Below, piece by piece: positions 1 to 10,993 of a stretch of 64,000 bases of DNA. This DNA comes from Symbiodinium microadriaticum (Eukaryota; Sar; Dinophyceae; Suessiales; Symbiodiniaceae). Positions within the stretch are counted from its first letter, which is position 1; the number at the start of each line of letters is the position of its first letter. Under the pieces are notes generated by a model, which saw only the letters and a program-made list of their open reading frames with translations, was not told where the DNA came from and searched no databases. A program made the position numbers and the translations under genes. The stretch covers positions 183,379-247,378 of the forward strand of contig LSRX01000850.1 of NCBI GenBank assembly GCA_001939145.1, in the 5' to 3' direction.

Positions 1-896
1 CGCAAGATCCCTGAGGACCGGCTCCTGATGGAAGCAAGAACCGGAAGCCGAATTCTTGCAGCAACCACCTTGCCCAAGCGTAGGCCTCACACAAGGCTGT
101 CAGGAGACTTGCTTGGCTCTAGACGAAGTTCTTCAGAAGCACTAACTTGATGCTCTATGTAGCTTGAAAAGAGGTGAGGACAAAGTTCTCGAACCCGTCT
201 GCGCAGCTGCGGCCCATGAAAGCTCGCAGGCGCAAGCCACCTCCAACGACTGTCGCGGAACATCTCCACTCAGGATTGCAGCGCTATCCTGCGAGGACTT
301 AGGATTTAGGGTTCAGGGGCCGGGCATCCTGCGAGGGTACAGACGCAGCTCCGACCAAACACAAGCTTCAGGCACAGCCTGTCACGCCCGAGAAGTTGGC
401 ACAAAATCAACCGTATCCAGCATGAATGTGCCTCTGGCTCTAGTTTCTCAGTCTCTCTCTCTCTCTCTCTCTCTTGCAGATCTGAAGATGACAACCCTAA
501 ACCCTGAGCCTAATACCTTCTCCAAGTCCATCCTCGCAGGCCCGTCTTGGGGTTTCGGGGCTTGGGATGTGGCTTGAGGGTTTAGCTTAGGGCCGTTAGC
601 CTATGGGACCCCCTGCCTGCGCCGTCTCCATGAGCCCCAACTCTGCAGCCACCTGTGCAAAAGCGGCCAGGCCTTGTGCTTTCTATGGTGACGGTAGGGG
701 GGGTACGTTCAGCAGCCAAAAGACAGGATCCGAATCAAGTCCAAGCCCGAAGTTCAATCCCAAATTGGCGGATTCCTTAAGGCTTCAACCCTCACATCCT
801 GAACTCATCTACAAAATACCCTGATCCCTGCCAGCGTCCATGTACGCGCACACACACACACATTTTTGTATGTACATACATACATACATACATACA

Positions 897-944
<48 letters not shown>

Positions 945-1169
945 CATGTGTATGCATATATATATATATATACGTGTGTGTGTGTGTATGTATGCACATG
1001 TTTTCTACATACATGTACATTTACAGATACATATACATGTACACATATATGTACATGTATATATGCATACACATCTACATGCACATAGGCATGTACGTGC
1101 ACGTGCATATGCATCTTCACATGCACATACACATACATAGGTACATATATATATATATATATGTGTGTG

Positions 1170-1201
<32 letters not shown>

Positions 1202-3661
1202 TACATATATCTATATGTGTGTGTGTATGTATATATGTATACAGAGAGAAAAAGAGAGAGGGAGAGGGAGAGAGAGAGAGAGAGAGAGCGAGACATGTAT
1301 AATGAACCTTTTTATATGCATGCAGATATACATACTGTCTTTAGTCTATCTGTACACATACATATATATATATATACACACACACATGTGTATATATATA
1401 TATGTGTGTATATATATATATACACATACAAACATGTGCCTTGGGCCCCAGATCTGTGAGGAGGCTCTGAAGATCCGCTACGATCTCATCCTGCCGCCGG
1501 TGTGACTCCTGGCGCCGGGAGTCCCTGCTTTTCTCGGCTGCAGGGTTTCGGATTCAGAGTTGACCGTAGGGTTGAAGGTTTTAGAATATAGGATTTTGGA
1601 CTCTAGGCTTTCGGATGTAGAATTTAGGCTTGAAGGTTCGGGATCTCGGGGGTACGCCATGGTATGAGAACAAGACCGTGGCCGCGCCCGACATCTTCTT
1701 GAAGCTTTGCAAGTGCGTTCTGCGAACTTCTCGTACTTCTGCTGCTTTCAACTGCCCGAGCACAGGTTTGGATCCGGTTAAAATATTCTAACAAAATAAA
1801 CAGAGTCCTCATCGTAATAGGGCCTGCCACTCAGGGACCGTACCAATGAGGGTCTCCTCTTTGTGGAAACTGCCACCTGATTAGAATGATAACGGTAACA
1901 ACATGCAACAACGACAAGGATGATGAAGGGGCCGTACATGCAGCATTCACATTCTTAGTGATATTGCATTAAGACTGCAACGCGACACCAAACCCATAAT
2001 TCCCAGTCATCAGGACATGAGATGGCGTGTGAAAAGAGATCATGGCACTACGAACAAGAGAAGAACACCTGCTGAGTACGATGACATGGTCATAGATGGA
2101 ACAGAGGGATGATGTTCTCGGCTGCTGCCTAAATGGACGGCCGGGCCACACCCTATAAGCACCCTTGTAGAACCACTCGAGAACCCTGCGTGACCCTCTT
2201 GAGGACCCTTTTTGGAACCTTTCAAAACCCCTCGTAAACGCGGAAGCTCCTCGAACCAGAAGCTGCCTGTCATGGGCATCTACGAAAGTGGTAAGGTAGG
2301 GTTCCATGAGGATGTTTTGGGGTGTTTCGTGCTTGACATGGCTTCAGAAGAGTAGTATAGGGTTGCATACGAGTCTAAACGAGTTTTGTCGTGGCGTTTT
2401 CGAGTCAAGGGTCCCTTTCTGGATCCCTAACTGTATGCACGGTGAGTTAGGTGCTCAGGGTGTCTGGGCCTTCAGGATCAGGCTATGATTGTACAGCTCG
2501 GGGGTTTGCTCTGATTATGTTTGAAAATTTCTTAAGCTGAGGGGCCCTAAACCCTAAACCTCCCATGACTCACCAGGTTGTAGATTCTGCAGTCCGCAAG
2601 ACTCCCAACTCGGACGAGATCTACCCTTACGTCCCGAACCCTTGACCGAGGTCGTTTTGATATTTTAGTGCTCAACAAATCGATACTGCTACGACTAGTA
2701 GTGATACGCTTACGCTTGGCATTACTCTTGAATCTTATTTCTACGTGCACTGTGACTGTCGGTAGTATTGCTACTGCACGCCTTGTCCCTAGTACTGCCT
2801 CCATTGCCATCATGGAAGGCAGCACAGCGGAAGCACCACTACCACCACTGCCTCTATACCTCCCCGTGCCCCTAGCCCTGCCCCTGCCCCTGCCTACCGT
2901 TACCACCACCACTACCATCACCACGACGACAACCAAACTAGTAGTGAAGATGATAAGGACAATGGTAATGATCACAACAATAGAAATATTTATTATTGGC
3001 AATAGTCGTATCATTACTACGATTGTTATTGTTATAATTATTGTTATATAGCGTCGCTTCTTCTCCTTCCTGTGCCTACCGGTCCTGACCTGCAAAAAGC
3101 GCAGGGAAGTTAGGAGACAAGAAAGACTGCCTGTCAGCGACTCAAGGTCTCTTCGCCCCCAAGCCAGAAGCGTCTCCTTCTGCTTTGAGGAGGTTTTAGG
3201 ATTCAAGTGTTGGGGGTCAAGGATTCAGGATGTTGGGGCTAAGGGTTTCTGTAGGAGTTAGGGCTGGGGTTTAGGATTCTGGGCTTTGGTTCTCTTTTTT
3301 TTTTGAGGGGGGGTGTTAAGGAGACAGGTGTTTCTTCTTGCTCTTCTCATCGTCTGTTCCCTCTGCTTTAGAGTTTATTGGGTTTGGTGTGGTGAGAGCT
3401 TCAGGGTTAAGTGCTGAATCGAAGTGCGTGGTGTTTCTGATGTGCAGTGTAAGGCTAAGGAAAGGTGTCAGTGGGAAAGGTGTCAGTGTAGGGTGTTGCA
3501 GGCGGAAAAACAATCCAGAACTGCATTTGCAAGCAAGCTCAGAAATCGTAGCGAGAGTGCTGTAGCTCAGAAGTCCAGCTTACACTGAAGACGCGGAACT
3601 TCAACCGTCGCCAATTTTTGAAGAAGACACTCCTCCTCCTTAGCAGCGGTCTGGGAGAACC
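1..3661 (-). CDS. Multi-exon gene or genes, function unknown (exon cluster)
   Basis: Probable minus-strand exons, in reading order: 3661-3590 ([16 protein letters not shown]), 3183-3093 ([17 protein letters not shown], ending CTGCAG before GTCAGG), about 2630-2575 ([16 protein letters not shown], ending before GTGAGT), 1768-1658 ([19 protein letters not shown]), 1537-1440 ([18 protein letters not shown]), about 690-600 ([19 protein letters not shown]), 272-160 ([17 protein letters not shown]) and 30-1 (EPVLRDLA, running off the window). The exons are charged and helical in look and most are bounded by AG in front and GT or GC behind. The 1657-1538 intron is 120 nt of degenerate CCCTAAA-like sequence with a GC donor and a CCCTGCAG acceptor. 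I do not recognise the family. Membership of one gene is inference; the individual frames at 1440-1768 and 3093-3183 are the safest. Confidence 0.5.
853..1440. repeat. Compound microsatellite (ATAC, AT, CA/TG, GA)
   Basis: A long low-complexity tract: tetranucleotide ACAT/ATAC units near 868-925, TA runs, TG/CA runs, and a GA run near 1245-1290. Several open frames cross it on both strands but translate only to Tyr-Ile-His-Cys repeats and are not genes. It sits in an intron of the minus-strand cluster, directly after the exon ending at 1440. Confidence 0.9.
2830..3065. repeat. Trinucleotide-rich intron sequence
   Basis: Degenerate ACC/CAC and ATT/ATA-type triplets fill the space between the exon ending near 3093 and the next exon near 2630. 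Frames through it give runs of Thr, Ile and Val; I treat them as intron, not protein. Confidence 0.6.
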
Positions 3662-3704
3662 CAGAACGTAAGGTAGGGACCCATGAGTGAAACTTCCAGT
3701 CCGC

Positions 3705-4045
3705 GAACCCATCCTAAAAACATAGCGATGCTACTGAAAACCCTGGCACCCCAAAACTAAACCAAAAACCACTAAACCCTAAACCCCAACACTCCACAAC
3801 TCGCAAACTCCGAATCCCAGCAACCCTTAACCCCTAAACCCTAAACCCTAAGCCCCTATCCACCTAAAGTCCAAACTCATGTTGGCCAGGCGGCGGCTTT
3901 CTTGCTCTTCGGGGATCCAAGCAAGTGGAGCTGAGCACGTCGGTGCTCTGCCTCTTAGGGGTTTAGCGCTTAGCGGTTTAGGGTTCAGGCTCTCGAGGTT
4001 TAGGGTGCTGTGTTTTGGGGTTTCAAGGTTAAAGCTCTGATGGAT
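3705..4045. repeat. Telomere-like C-rich and G-rich blocks flanking an exon island
   Basis: 3770-3865 is CCCTAAA-like on the plus strand and 3955-4045 is TTTAGGG-like. Between them, 3955-3890 on the minus strand reads PEEQESRRLANM in an open GC-rich frame, a likely short exon. This is a clear example of the island pattern seen across the window: C-rich before, coding-like core, G-rich after. Confidence 0.6.
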
Positions 4046-4304
4046 GTTCCCAAGGTTGTAACCAATAATTTTAAAATTTGGTATGGGGTCGGAACACTTG
4101 GGAATAATATCCCCTGCTAGTCCATATAGGCGTGTAGTAGAGTATGTCCCAACACCCTCATTCTAACTGTTAAGACCCCTACATCAGCCGGTTCTGTGGG
4201 GAGAAACGGCTTTACTTAGAATAGGACTTTGGCAACCCACCTACAGTAAACTCTGTGAGCTTTGTGAGCCCTAAAGAGCGTAAACCCGCAAACCTGCAAA
4301 TCCT

Positions 4305-4416
4305 CAAGCATGACTTCTCCCCACATGAGGTCATGGCCTGGCTCGTCGCATCCGTTCTCTCAGGGCTGCGCCTCACAGGTGCGGGCGCGCTCAGGGGCTG
4401 CAGTGCTCCGGCGTAG
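4305..4416. CDS. Probable short exon, strand ambiguous
   Basis: GC-rich island between telomere-like blocks. The plus strand reads FSPHEVMAWLVASVLSGL after a CCTCAAG acceptor-like end and before CACAG/GTGCGG. The minus strand reads PLSAPAPVRRSPERTDATSQ after CACTGCAG. Codon third-position GC is about equal. I cannot decide the strand; function unknown. Confidence 0.35.
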
Positions 4417-4849
4417 GCAATTTAGGGCTTGGGGGTTTAGTGACTTTGAGGGTTTGGGCCTTGAGGGCTTAGCTTTTAGAGTTTAGTGACTTGGTAACTT
4501 CAAAAAGTTTTAAAGTTTAGGACGGACCCAGAATAGGATTTGGGAATCGCAGCGTGCTCCCTAGAGCAACGACAAGGCGATGTGTGGCTCCTTATTCGTG
4601 GGATGATGGGACTTAGTCCAGTAGCAGTGGACCGCAATAGCCGTGTTGGATGCAGAATTGCCGCGGATTTGCAACACGTTTCCACATGATTGAAACGGTG
4701 GGCGGGGCTCAAAATGTTCACCACAGTACCAGGCCTCCTTGGCCATGTTCCAAGTTCCATTTTATAAGAAGCCCTAAACCCCCAAAAATCCACTTGACCC
4801 CAATGAGAGCCCTAAGCCCCCTGGCCCATGATTCTTCAGAAGCCCTTTG

Positions 4850-4948
4850 AGCCGGCCTGCGCTCCCAGAGCAGGTGCAGGGCGATCTTCGTGGAGGCCGA
4901 TCTCAGCAGCTCGCAGTCCGGGTGCCGCGCCGCAGCCTTGGAAAGTGC
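4850..4948 (-). CDS. Internal exon, helical protein of unknown function
   Basis: Minus frame reads ALSKAAARHPDCELLRSAST followed by KIALHLLWERRPA, opening directly after GCCTCAG at 4949. It is leucine/alanine-rich and looks like part of an alpha-helical repeat. It lies between C-rich (4765-4830) and G-rich (4975-5045) telomere-like blocks. It may belong to the same gene as the exons at 1-3661, but nothing proves the join. Confidence 0.6.
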
Positions 4949-5049
4949 CTGAGGCTTTCATTTCGCAGGGCCTGTTTCAGCGCCTGAGGCTTTAGGTTAG
5001 GGGTTAAGGGGTTTTGGGGTTTGGAGCTGAAGGTTTAGGGTGTCATAGC

Positions 5050-5830
5050 AACTCGCAGAAGGGAAGAAAGGCGCAGGCACATTTGGTGAGAACTACCATC
5101 AGACTGTTGTTGAGGAACGGAAACCTGAAAGCGAAACCGTATGAAATCGGACCGTTTGTCAAAAGCCTCAACCCCGCAACCCTAACGTGTATCCCAGCCC
5201 TAGGTCCCACCGCAAACTTTAAAGCCCTCGACCGATGGTAACCTGTATTTTCGCCGTGCCTGTGGTAACCCTTATATAGTGACACTTCTGAAATAAGCCT
5301 TGATAAATAGCGGTACTATTACAGAGGAACCCTCGTATAGATGCCCTCATCTAACTTGCATGGGAACTCCTATAATATTGGGGGCCTTAATAATTAGAAT
5401 AGGGTTTTGGGGTATACTATACTCGGATTATGATAAGATCTCCCAAAATAGTAGTAGTGGTAATTATTCAGTCCCCATATTATGCCTGCTTTGTTCCGGA
5501 GCCTGGGCCACTTGAGGGCACTCCCGCTCGGTGGAAGCCGCAGTCCAACAGTTGCGCACGGGGATCGCTAACCTCGTCTGTGGAATCTGAAGGTGTAGCT
5601 CCAAGGACCTTCCAAGATCCCTCACTAAGGGATGTACTGTAAACTAGAGTAGGATCCCTAATATGATTTGGCAATGAAGGGATTTTGGAAGTAACGGGTT
5701 TAGTTGCTTTCGGCTTCGTGAGTCTGGGGCTTGAGGGAGTGAGTGCCAGGGCTGGGGGATAGGATTTAGCTCAGGATTTGGGGGCCTAGAAGAAACGTTC
5801 CGGCTGAGGGAATCACGCTGACTCATGTAG
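5050..5830. other. Mostly noncoding stretch with one doubtful exon
   Basis: AT-richer spacer. 5381-5413 carries a copy of a dispersed motif (GGGGCCTTAATAATTAGAAT) also seen near 31903 and 55741. Around 5490-5600 a minus frame is open (LAIPVRNCWTAASTERE) but so are others. I support no gene here. Confidence 0.4.
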
Positions 5831-6077
5831 CGCTAGGACATGAAGGAGTTAATTTATAAAGTGACTAAATACTTTATGATCATATTCACAACAAGCAGAA
5901 GAAGAAAATCCCTTGTAGTCCCCATAAGTTATACTGTGTTGTACCCCACAACCCCGTTCTACTCGCCGAGGCCACTGAAAAGGATTAGGCTTCGGGTCGC
6001 GGATATCTTGTGGATTACGGTACTACAAGTTTCACTTTGGGACTTGTCTGTGAGGGTTTCCCTCATCAACATCCTTA

Positions 6078-6260
6078 CTATGTGCTTTGCAGGTAGTTGT
6101 CAGCATGCTTAAGAAACAGTTCCCATCGATTTCTTTGGAAGCGCCTTGGCTGCCTCTTGCGCCATCCCAAAAGTTTCCTTCGTCTCTTCCTCTGGCCTCC
6201 CCCGACTCCGACCGTTATTCCACGGAGCCTGAGCGGCTTGCACCTCGATACAAAGCCTCC
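6078..6260. CDS. Open island, strand and frame ambiguous
   Basis: Three frames stay open. The plus strand follows a pyrimidine-rich acceptor (tatgtgctttgcag, ending 6090) and reads VVVSMLKKQFPSISLEAP. A minus frame reads RPEEETKETFGMAQEAAKAL and ends in TAA. A second minus frame reads NRWELFLKHADNYLQ. Something is probably translated here but I cannot choose. C-rich telomere-like sequence follows to 6545. Confidence 0.3.
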
Positions 6261-6584
6261 AACCCGCAACACTCCCAAGCCCAACAAGCAGCACCCAACA
6301 GCCGCGATACTGAAAACTGCCAGATTTCATCACCGAAACCTCAAGCCTCACGCAACAGAAGCCCCTCGAACCTTCACAACCGAAACCTGGAACCCGAAGA
6401 CTCCGAATTCCAAGACCCGAAGGCCCCTCCAAGACACTACTCACACTCAGAATCTTCAAGCCTTCCCCTCCCAGGTCCCAAGCACTCGAGCCCCTCCAAG
6501 TCCCCCAACAGACCCGAAGCCTAAAGCCCTAGCCCCAAACCCCTAAGCACACCGGAGGAAAGGAAGTTCTAGGTCCCCTGCAGG

Positions 6585-6650
6585 TGCTCGCCGGCCACGA
6601 CGTCTTGGGTGGTCTTGGCGCCTCTTGAATCTGCAAGGTCGGATGCTCTC
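6585..6650 (-). CDS. Short exon, unknown function
   Basis: Minus frame reads ASDLADSRGAKTTQDVVAGE then HLQ, with strong GC at third codon positions, then GGGACC and a TAG. It either ends the protein at that stop or splices just after CTGCAG. Flanked by C-rich sequence on the left and G-rich on the right. Confidence 0.5.
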
Positions 6651-6989
6651 TGGTTTATAGGGTTGAGGGTTTAGGGTTGAACTGTCCGTGAATCCAGGAC
6701 TCATTGCTTTTGCCTATCGGAGTTTTCGGTGATATAAGCCTTCGAAGCCGTAGATCACGAAGCTTTCGCTAAGCCAGGGTCACGCGAAATCGAAGCCGCC
6801 GCTTTTCAGAACAAAACATCATGATATGTCTCCCACACGGTGCAACTTCGGGGGCTGTTTGCCTCTAAACCTGGCTCTACCCTGACAACGCGTCACCAAG
6901 GACTCTGCAGCCCCAAGCCCGGAACACCCAGCCCTGAACCTCTGAACCCCTTAACCCCTAAACTCGCAAACCCTCAATCCCCTCGCAAG

Positions 6990-7067
6990 AAAAAAACAAT
7001 GTAGCAGATGGCGGACCTCCCGGGACATCGACCTGGTCGTGCAGCGCTCTCCCGGGATAAACTTCTG
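6990..7067 (-). CDS. Short exon, unknown function
   Basis: Minus frame reads FIPGERCTTRSMSREVRHLL. It opens after CCCAG and is bounded by telomere-like blocks on both sides. No family recognised. Confidence 0.5.
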
Positions 7068-7089
7068 GGTCTTGGGGATTTACTTGTTG

Positions 7090-7760
7090 GTTTTGGCGCT
7101 TAGAGTTTAGGGTGTAGGGCACCTTTAGGCTTTAGGCGCCAGCGAAAACTTCCCTGCTCAGGGTTAGGGGTGTCTGGAGTTTAGCACCTTAGGTTTAGAG
7201 TTTGAGGTTCAGGCTCCGAAGCTCAAATAGCCCCGGAAGTCCAGCAAAACCCAAAGCAATGCTTTGGGGTGTCTTAGGGATCTTGCCCTATGATTTATAA
7301 ACCTTCGACCCTTTACAGCTCGAAGCCCGAAGCCGAATAACACCTGAAACCCAAGCTGCACACCTTCCCCCCCCCCCCCCATTTCCATAATTCCTTAAAA
7401 TCCTAGACCCTGAACCGTGAACTTAATGCTCTAAACTCAGTACCGATGCCCTGAACACCTTCATAATCTAAACCCTTAATTAACCACGGTCCAGACCTCT
7501 GTGCTTTGACTTCCACAGCCGACCTGTCAAGCATCCCGAAACCTCCTGCTTTGTTTAGGATTTAGGGTTTAGAGCTTTAGAGTTGTTTAGGCTTTGTGTA
7601 GGGTTTAGGGCATCAGTAGTCCCAAACTCACAACCTCTCACCTGAGCATCGAAACCTGTCAACACTCAATGCCTGGAACCTTACAGCCCTAAGCCCGAGA
7701 TCCAGGGTCGAACACCAACAACCTTAAGCTCCCCACAAACAATCGAAACTCCAGAAACGC
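7090..7760. repeat. Telomere-like intron/spacer blocks
   Basis: Alternating degenerate TTTAGGG-type (7080-7215, 7550-7612) and CCCTAAA-type (7310-7520, 7620-7760) sequence with a C10-type run near 7368-7380. No exon convincing enough to call inside. Confidence 0.7.
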
Positions 7761-7761
7761 T

Positions 7762-7835
7762 GCCTTGATCCGGCAGGTCGTGTAGCCCAGAGCGGTGAAA
7801 GAAGTCCCCACCATGGCGGACAGAAACGAGGGTGC
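7762..7835 (-). CDS. Short exon of a membrane-like protein
   Basis: Minus frame reads APSFLSAMVGTSFTALGYTT followed by CRIKAAFLEF, hydrophobic in its first half. A GC donor is possible after ATCAAG. No family recognised. Confidence 0.45.
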
Positions 7836-8194
7836 AAGATTTAGGAAGGGATTTAGGGGTTGGGGTTCGGGGTACTGGACTTAACTTAGAGTTGGCGGGT
7901 CGAGTTGTGTCCTATGGCTGCTGGGTGAAGGCTACGGGTCCGCGTGGAGTTTCGGATGTTCTTTGTGAGTTGCCGGATACAGGGAAGGCTTCGGAAGACT
8001 CCCCGGTTCTTCAGTACGACTTGGTTTGCTCAGAGAAAACTTGCTAGCCATGACCATAGCTCTCGACGCTAAACCTAAGCTTACCATCAACCCTAAACCC
8101 AAACCCTAAATTTAAATTGCCTTAAACCCTAAACCTTAAACTTCGAACCCTAAATCTTAAAACCATCGACTTCTTCATCTAAGCAGCAGCGGCC

Positions 8195-8262
8195 ACGAAG
8201 AACACACAGCGATCCAATTCGACCAGAGGGTTTTCAATGCTCTTACTGTCTGAGTTTGGATT
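8195..8262 (-). CDS. Short exon, possibly terminal
   Basis: Minus frame reads ENPLVELDRCVFFVAAAA then TAG. The last half is hydrophobic. Either a gene end or an exon with a donor just before the stop. Confidence 0.4.
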
Positions 8263-8399
8263 CAGGGACGCAACTGCTCTTTGCCTCTACCGGGAGGAGC
8301 CTAAACCCTTAACCCCAAATACTCAACACTGAACCCTGCACCCTAAAGCCTAAATCCTACAAACTAAGCCCTGCCCCCTAGACTCCTAAGCCTTGCCGA

Positions 8400-8680
8400 G
8401 CATCCCCGGGGCGCTCTTTTTTTCGAATCATCTGAGCAAAGGAGATCAAACTCCGGATCTCGAGCATCGAATTCTGGAGGCAGGGGATTCGAGAGCAGAA
8501 GGGGGGCGGGGGGCCGAAATAGAGCTTAGGCTTTCGGTTTTAGGGTTCAGGCACTTTCTTCGGGAATTTTTGTCACGGAGCTTCTCTTGAGACTCTGGAT
8601 CCCTCTCCCTCCAGAGGCGTGCAGACGCTGACATGTGTTCACATCCAGCTTTGTCGAACCCAAGGATGCTGGGCAGTGAA
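8400..8680 (-). CDS. Two exons separated by a telomere-like intron
   Basis: First exon about 8671-8562: opens after TGCCCAG, reads ILGFDKAGCEHMSASARLWR and ERDPESQEKLRDKNSRRK, ending before GTGCCTG. Then an intron of roughly 90-100 nt that starts with degenerate CCCTAAA-like sequence and ends CTGCCTCCAG. Second exon to about 8400 reads EFDARDPEFDLLCSDDSKKR. Both exons are highly charged. Function unknown. Confidence 0.6.
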
Positions 8681-8812
8681 AGCAACTGACCGCATCACTC
8701 CTACACTACTCAAACACTCAAGCACCTCTGACTTGAAGGACGGGGCTTGGGCCCATTCAGGGTTTAGGACCCAAAGGCTTAGGAAGTCGATCTCTTGTCA
8801 AGTCACAGGCAC

Positions 8813-8984
8813 CTGATAGCACGCTCTGCTGCTTGCGTCATGTATGGATATGGCCTCGGGATCGCAAACGCACCGCGCGATGGCTTTAGAGCTTGGGGGA
8901 CTGACGCTACTTTTCTGCGACGACACGCAATGTCCATCATCATATCCGCGGAACATTGGCCTTTCGAAATACCAGGCTGCGAAC
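8813..8984 (-). CDS. Internal exon, unknown function
   Basis: Opens after TTCGCAG and runs to TATCAG followed by GTGCCTG. Reads ADMMMDIACRRRKVASVPQA and PYPYMTQAAERAIR. Good splice signals on both ends; basic, no recognised domain. Confidence 0.65.
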
Positions 8985-9345
8985 TATAACCCCTAAGCCC
9001 TAAGCCGGAGGAAGCATACAAAGGATTCCTGCAACCAAGGGAAACGCCAGGAACACCAACACAAGCATCCACGAAAAATCAGGCACGATCTTTCGGTCAG
9101 CGACTTCGCAGACTGCTCTCCGCACGGCTTCAGATTTTTTTTTCGGAGGGAGGGGGGAGGGGGTGGTTCGAAGCCGTGGGCTTCAGGTTCAACGACGGTG
9201 TGCCGAAATCCGGAACCCCTTGAAAGCCGGAAACCGTACTCGGGGGGCCTGAAGGGTTGGAATAGGGTTCCTCACTGTTCTTTCATATATTCAAGTACAT
9301 CTACTCCTGGTACATCCCAAACAGCAGCTAAAATCAATAAGGCCC

Positions 9346-9901
9346 CTAAATTACACATACATTTACATACTCTTCCCTGCTAGTCTCTACCTTCCACAAG
9401 CTCAGGTCTCCCGGCCGGAAGGTTCCCTTCAAGTTGCCCGTCTGCTTCTGCAAGGTTGGCCAGGGATCCTCCACGAAGGGCTTGAAACCGGGCTCGGCTT
9501 TTCGATGGGTGGGGGGTGTTGCGTCTGTCTGCTTTGATGAACATGGTCTTGCTGGGCTGGCTTGTTGCCTGAAAGGCTTTAGGATATGAAGCTCTGGGTA
9601 CATGGTGGGGAACAACAGAAAATCTTCAAACGTCAAGCAGTAGGGCTGTGGTGGATACATTGTGACCCCTTATAGCTTGCGCATAAGATCTTGGTCACTG
9701 AAGCTTGAAGAGCGCAAATGCTCATGGCACCTGGAACGCCGCAACAAGTGTCGACGCTCACCATCGAGCACATCTTGCACCCTCCGATCTCTAACCCTGC
9801 ACCTTGAACTGATCCAGAATTTGACAAAATAGCTAGAAAGGACGCGGTCCTTGAGAGTCTGCCAACAAAACTCTTGACCGGTGTTGACGAGAACCTGCAG
9901 C
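9346..9901 (-). CDS. Two long exon frames, unknown function
   Basis: Upstream part opens after GTGGCTGCAG at 9902 and reads VLVNTGQEFCWQTLKDRVLS, running to a stop near 9670 (end rich in Arg). A second frame immediately downstream reads LTFEDFLLFPTMYPELHILK and SLWKVETSREEYVNVCVI before TAG at 9346. The two frames are separated by a stop and about 30 nt, too short for an ordinary intron, so there is either an unseen splice or a frame change. The FEDFLLFP stretch faintly recalls an EF-hand loop edge but no calcium loop is present. Confidence 0.55.
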
Positions 9902-10064
9902 CACAACGGGGTTCAGGTGAATCGGGGTAGGCACGCCGCGGCTCGGAGATTTGGCATGTATCAAGGAGGGGCATAGGTTTCAAAGCCCTAAACTAGACCA
10001 GAAAGTGTATCGGGATCGCACTAAGCTTACGTCTTAGGGTGGCTTGGGCCGGGCACAAGAGCCC

Positions 10065-10265
10065 ACCTTGCAGGGATACTGCCACCAAAGAAAATGAAAA
10101 TGGTCTGGCTTGAAAGAGCGGCAGCAAATTCGTTTTTGAGGCACAGCCGTCTCGTCATGGGCCTCGGTGCCGATCTTTGGTTCAAGCTTCTTGGAATTGG
10201 TCCCACAGCGAATGTGGGAATTCTTACATTGAGGATCCGACTCCTTGTTTGAAGCTGACATAGCT
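10065..10265 (-). CDS. Internal exon, unknown function
   Basis: Minus frame with an ATG at 10261 (MSASNKESDPQCKNSH) runs through RICCRSFKPDHFHFLWWQYP to CTGCAAG followed by GTGGGC. Cysteine and aromatic rich. Could be a first exon since no stop-free extension upstream is compelling. Confidence 0.55.
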
Positions 10266-10499
10266 ATGGGTAGTTACATGCCACGGCTGAGATGACTCCT
10301 GCTTACACTTCCGCATAGAAAGCACCAGCTGAACAAAAAGAGCCTGGCTGCAGCTCTTGCCCTAAGTCTCGTAGCAATTTTCAGACAATGCTTCACCACC
10401 ACCAGCAGGCCCCTGAATCCTTGAACGCTGGGACCCTAGACCCCAAACCCTGAAGTCCAAACCCTCAACCCTAAAACCGAAAGGTTGCCCTAGGACTCC

Positions 10500-10620
10500 C
10501 GCCGAGTCTGGCTTGGGCACAGCCGGGCCATCCTTGTTGAGGCGTGCGAGGGGTGGCCTCAGCACGAAGATCTGCTTTTTGACGGGGCCTACTATAGCCG
10601 CAGTTAGCTCAGATACCAAA
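10500..10620 (-). CDS. Internal exon, unknown function
   Basis: Minus frame reads ELTAAIVGPVKKQIFVLRPP then LARLNKDGPAVPKPDSAG. A further small open piece at 10415-10330 reads LLVVVKHCLKIATRLRARAA and may be the next exon. Confidence 0.5.
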
Positions 10621-10689
10621 TGCAACTATACAGGCAGGCTCGGGCCCATAAACCTAAACCACTAAGCTTGACACTAAGCCTTGAGAATC

Positions 10690-10900
10690 AAGGATGAATG
10701 TAACAGCACGAGTTTGATTCGGATCTTGCTAAAATTTGCACTAACCCAGTCCGTCCGGCACTGTGCCGGACTTGGGATGAAGGGGTGTTGGTTTGGTGAG
10801 ATCTCAAAATCCAAGGCCCCATAAACCAAAAGCTCCTGAAGCTCAGACGCAAGCTCTGGGTCACAGTAGCTGCGATCGGAGAACTTAGTTCAGACAATAA
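10690..10900 (-). CDS. Possible exon, unknown function
   Basis: Minus frame reads LRLSFRSFWFMGPWILRS and GLVQILARSESNSCCYIHP before a TGA. Composition is less clearly coding than its neighbours. Confidence 0.4.
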
Positions 10901-10993
10901 AAGCGTTGAGTTGGAGCGTCCTTTCTAAGGTCCTAACCCGAAGCTAAATCATCAACTGGATTTCGATAGTTCGACTTACCGGGCCATACCTGG

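Noticed and set aside
866..1459. Long open frames on both strands (up to 197 codons)
   Set aside because: They translate ATAC/TATA/CA/GA microsatellite only; no splice or codon support.
2668..3051. Plus-strand 127-codon frame
   Set aside because: Made of ACC/ATT triplet repeats; the flanking exons read on minus.
9620..9660. EF-hand in LTFEDFLLFP
   Set aside because: No D-x-D/N-x-D-G calcium loop precedes or follows it.
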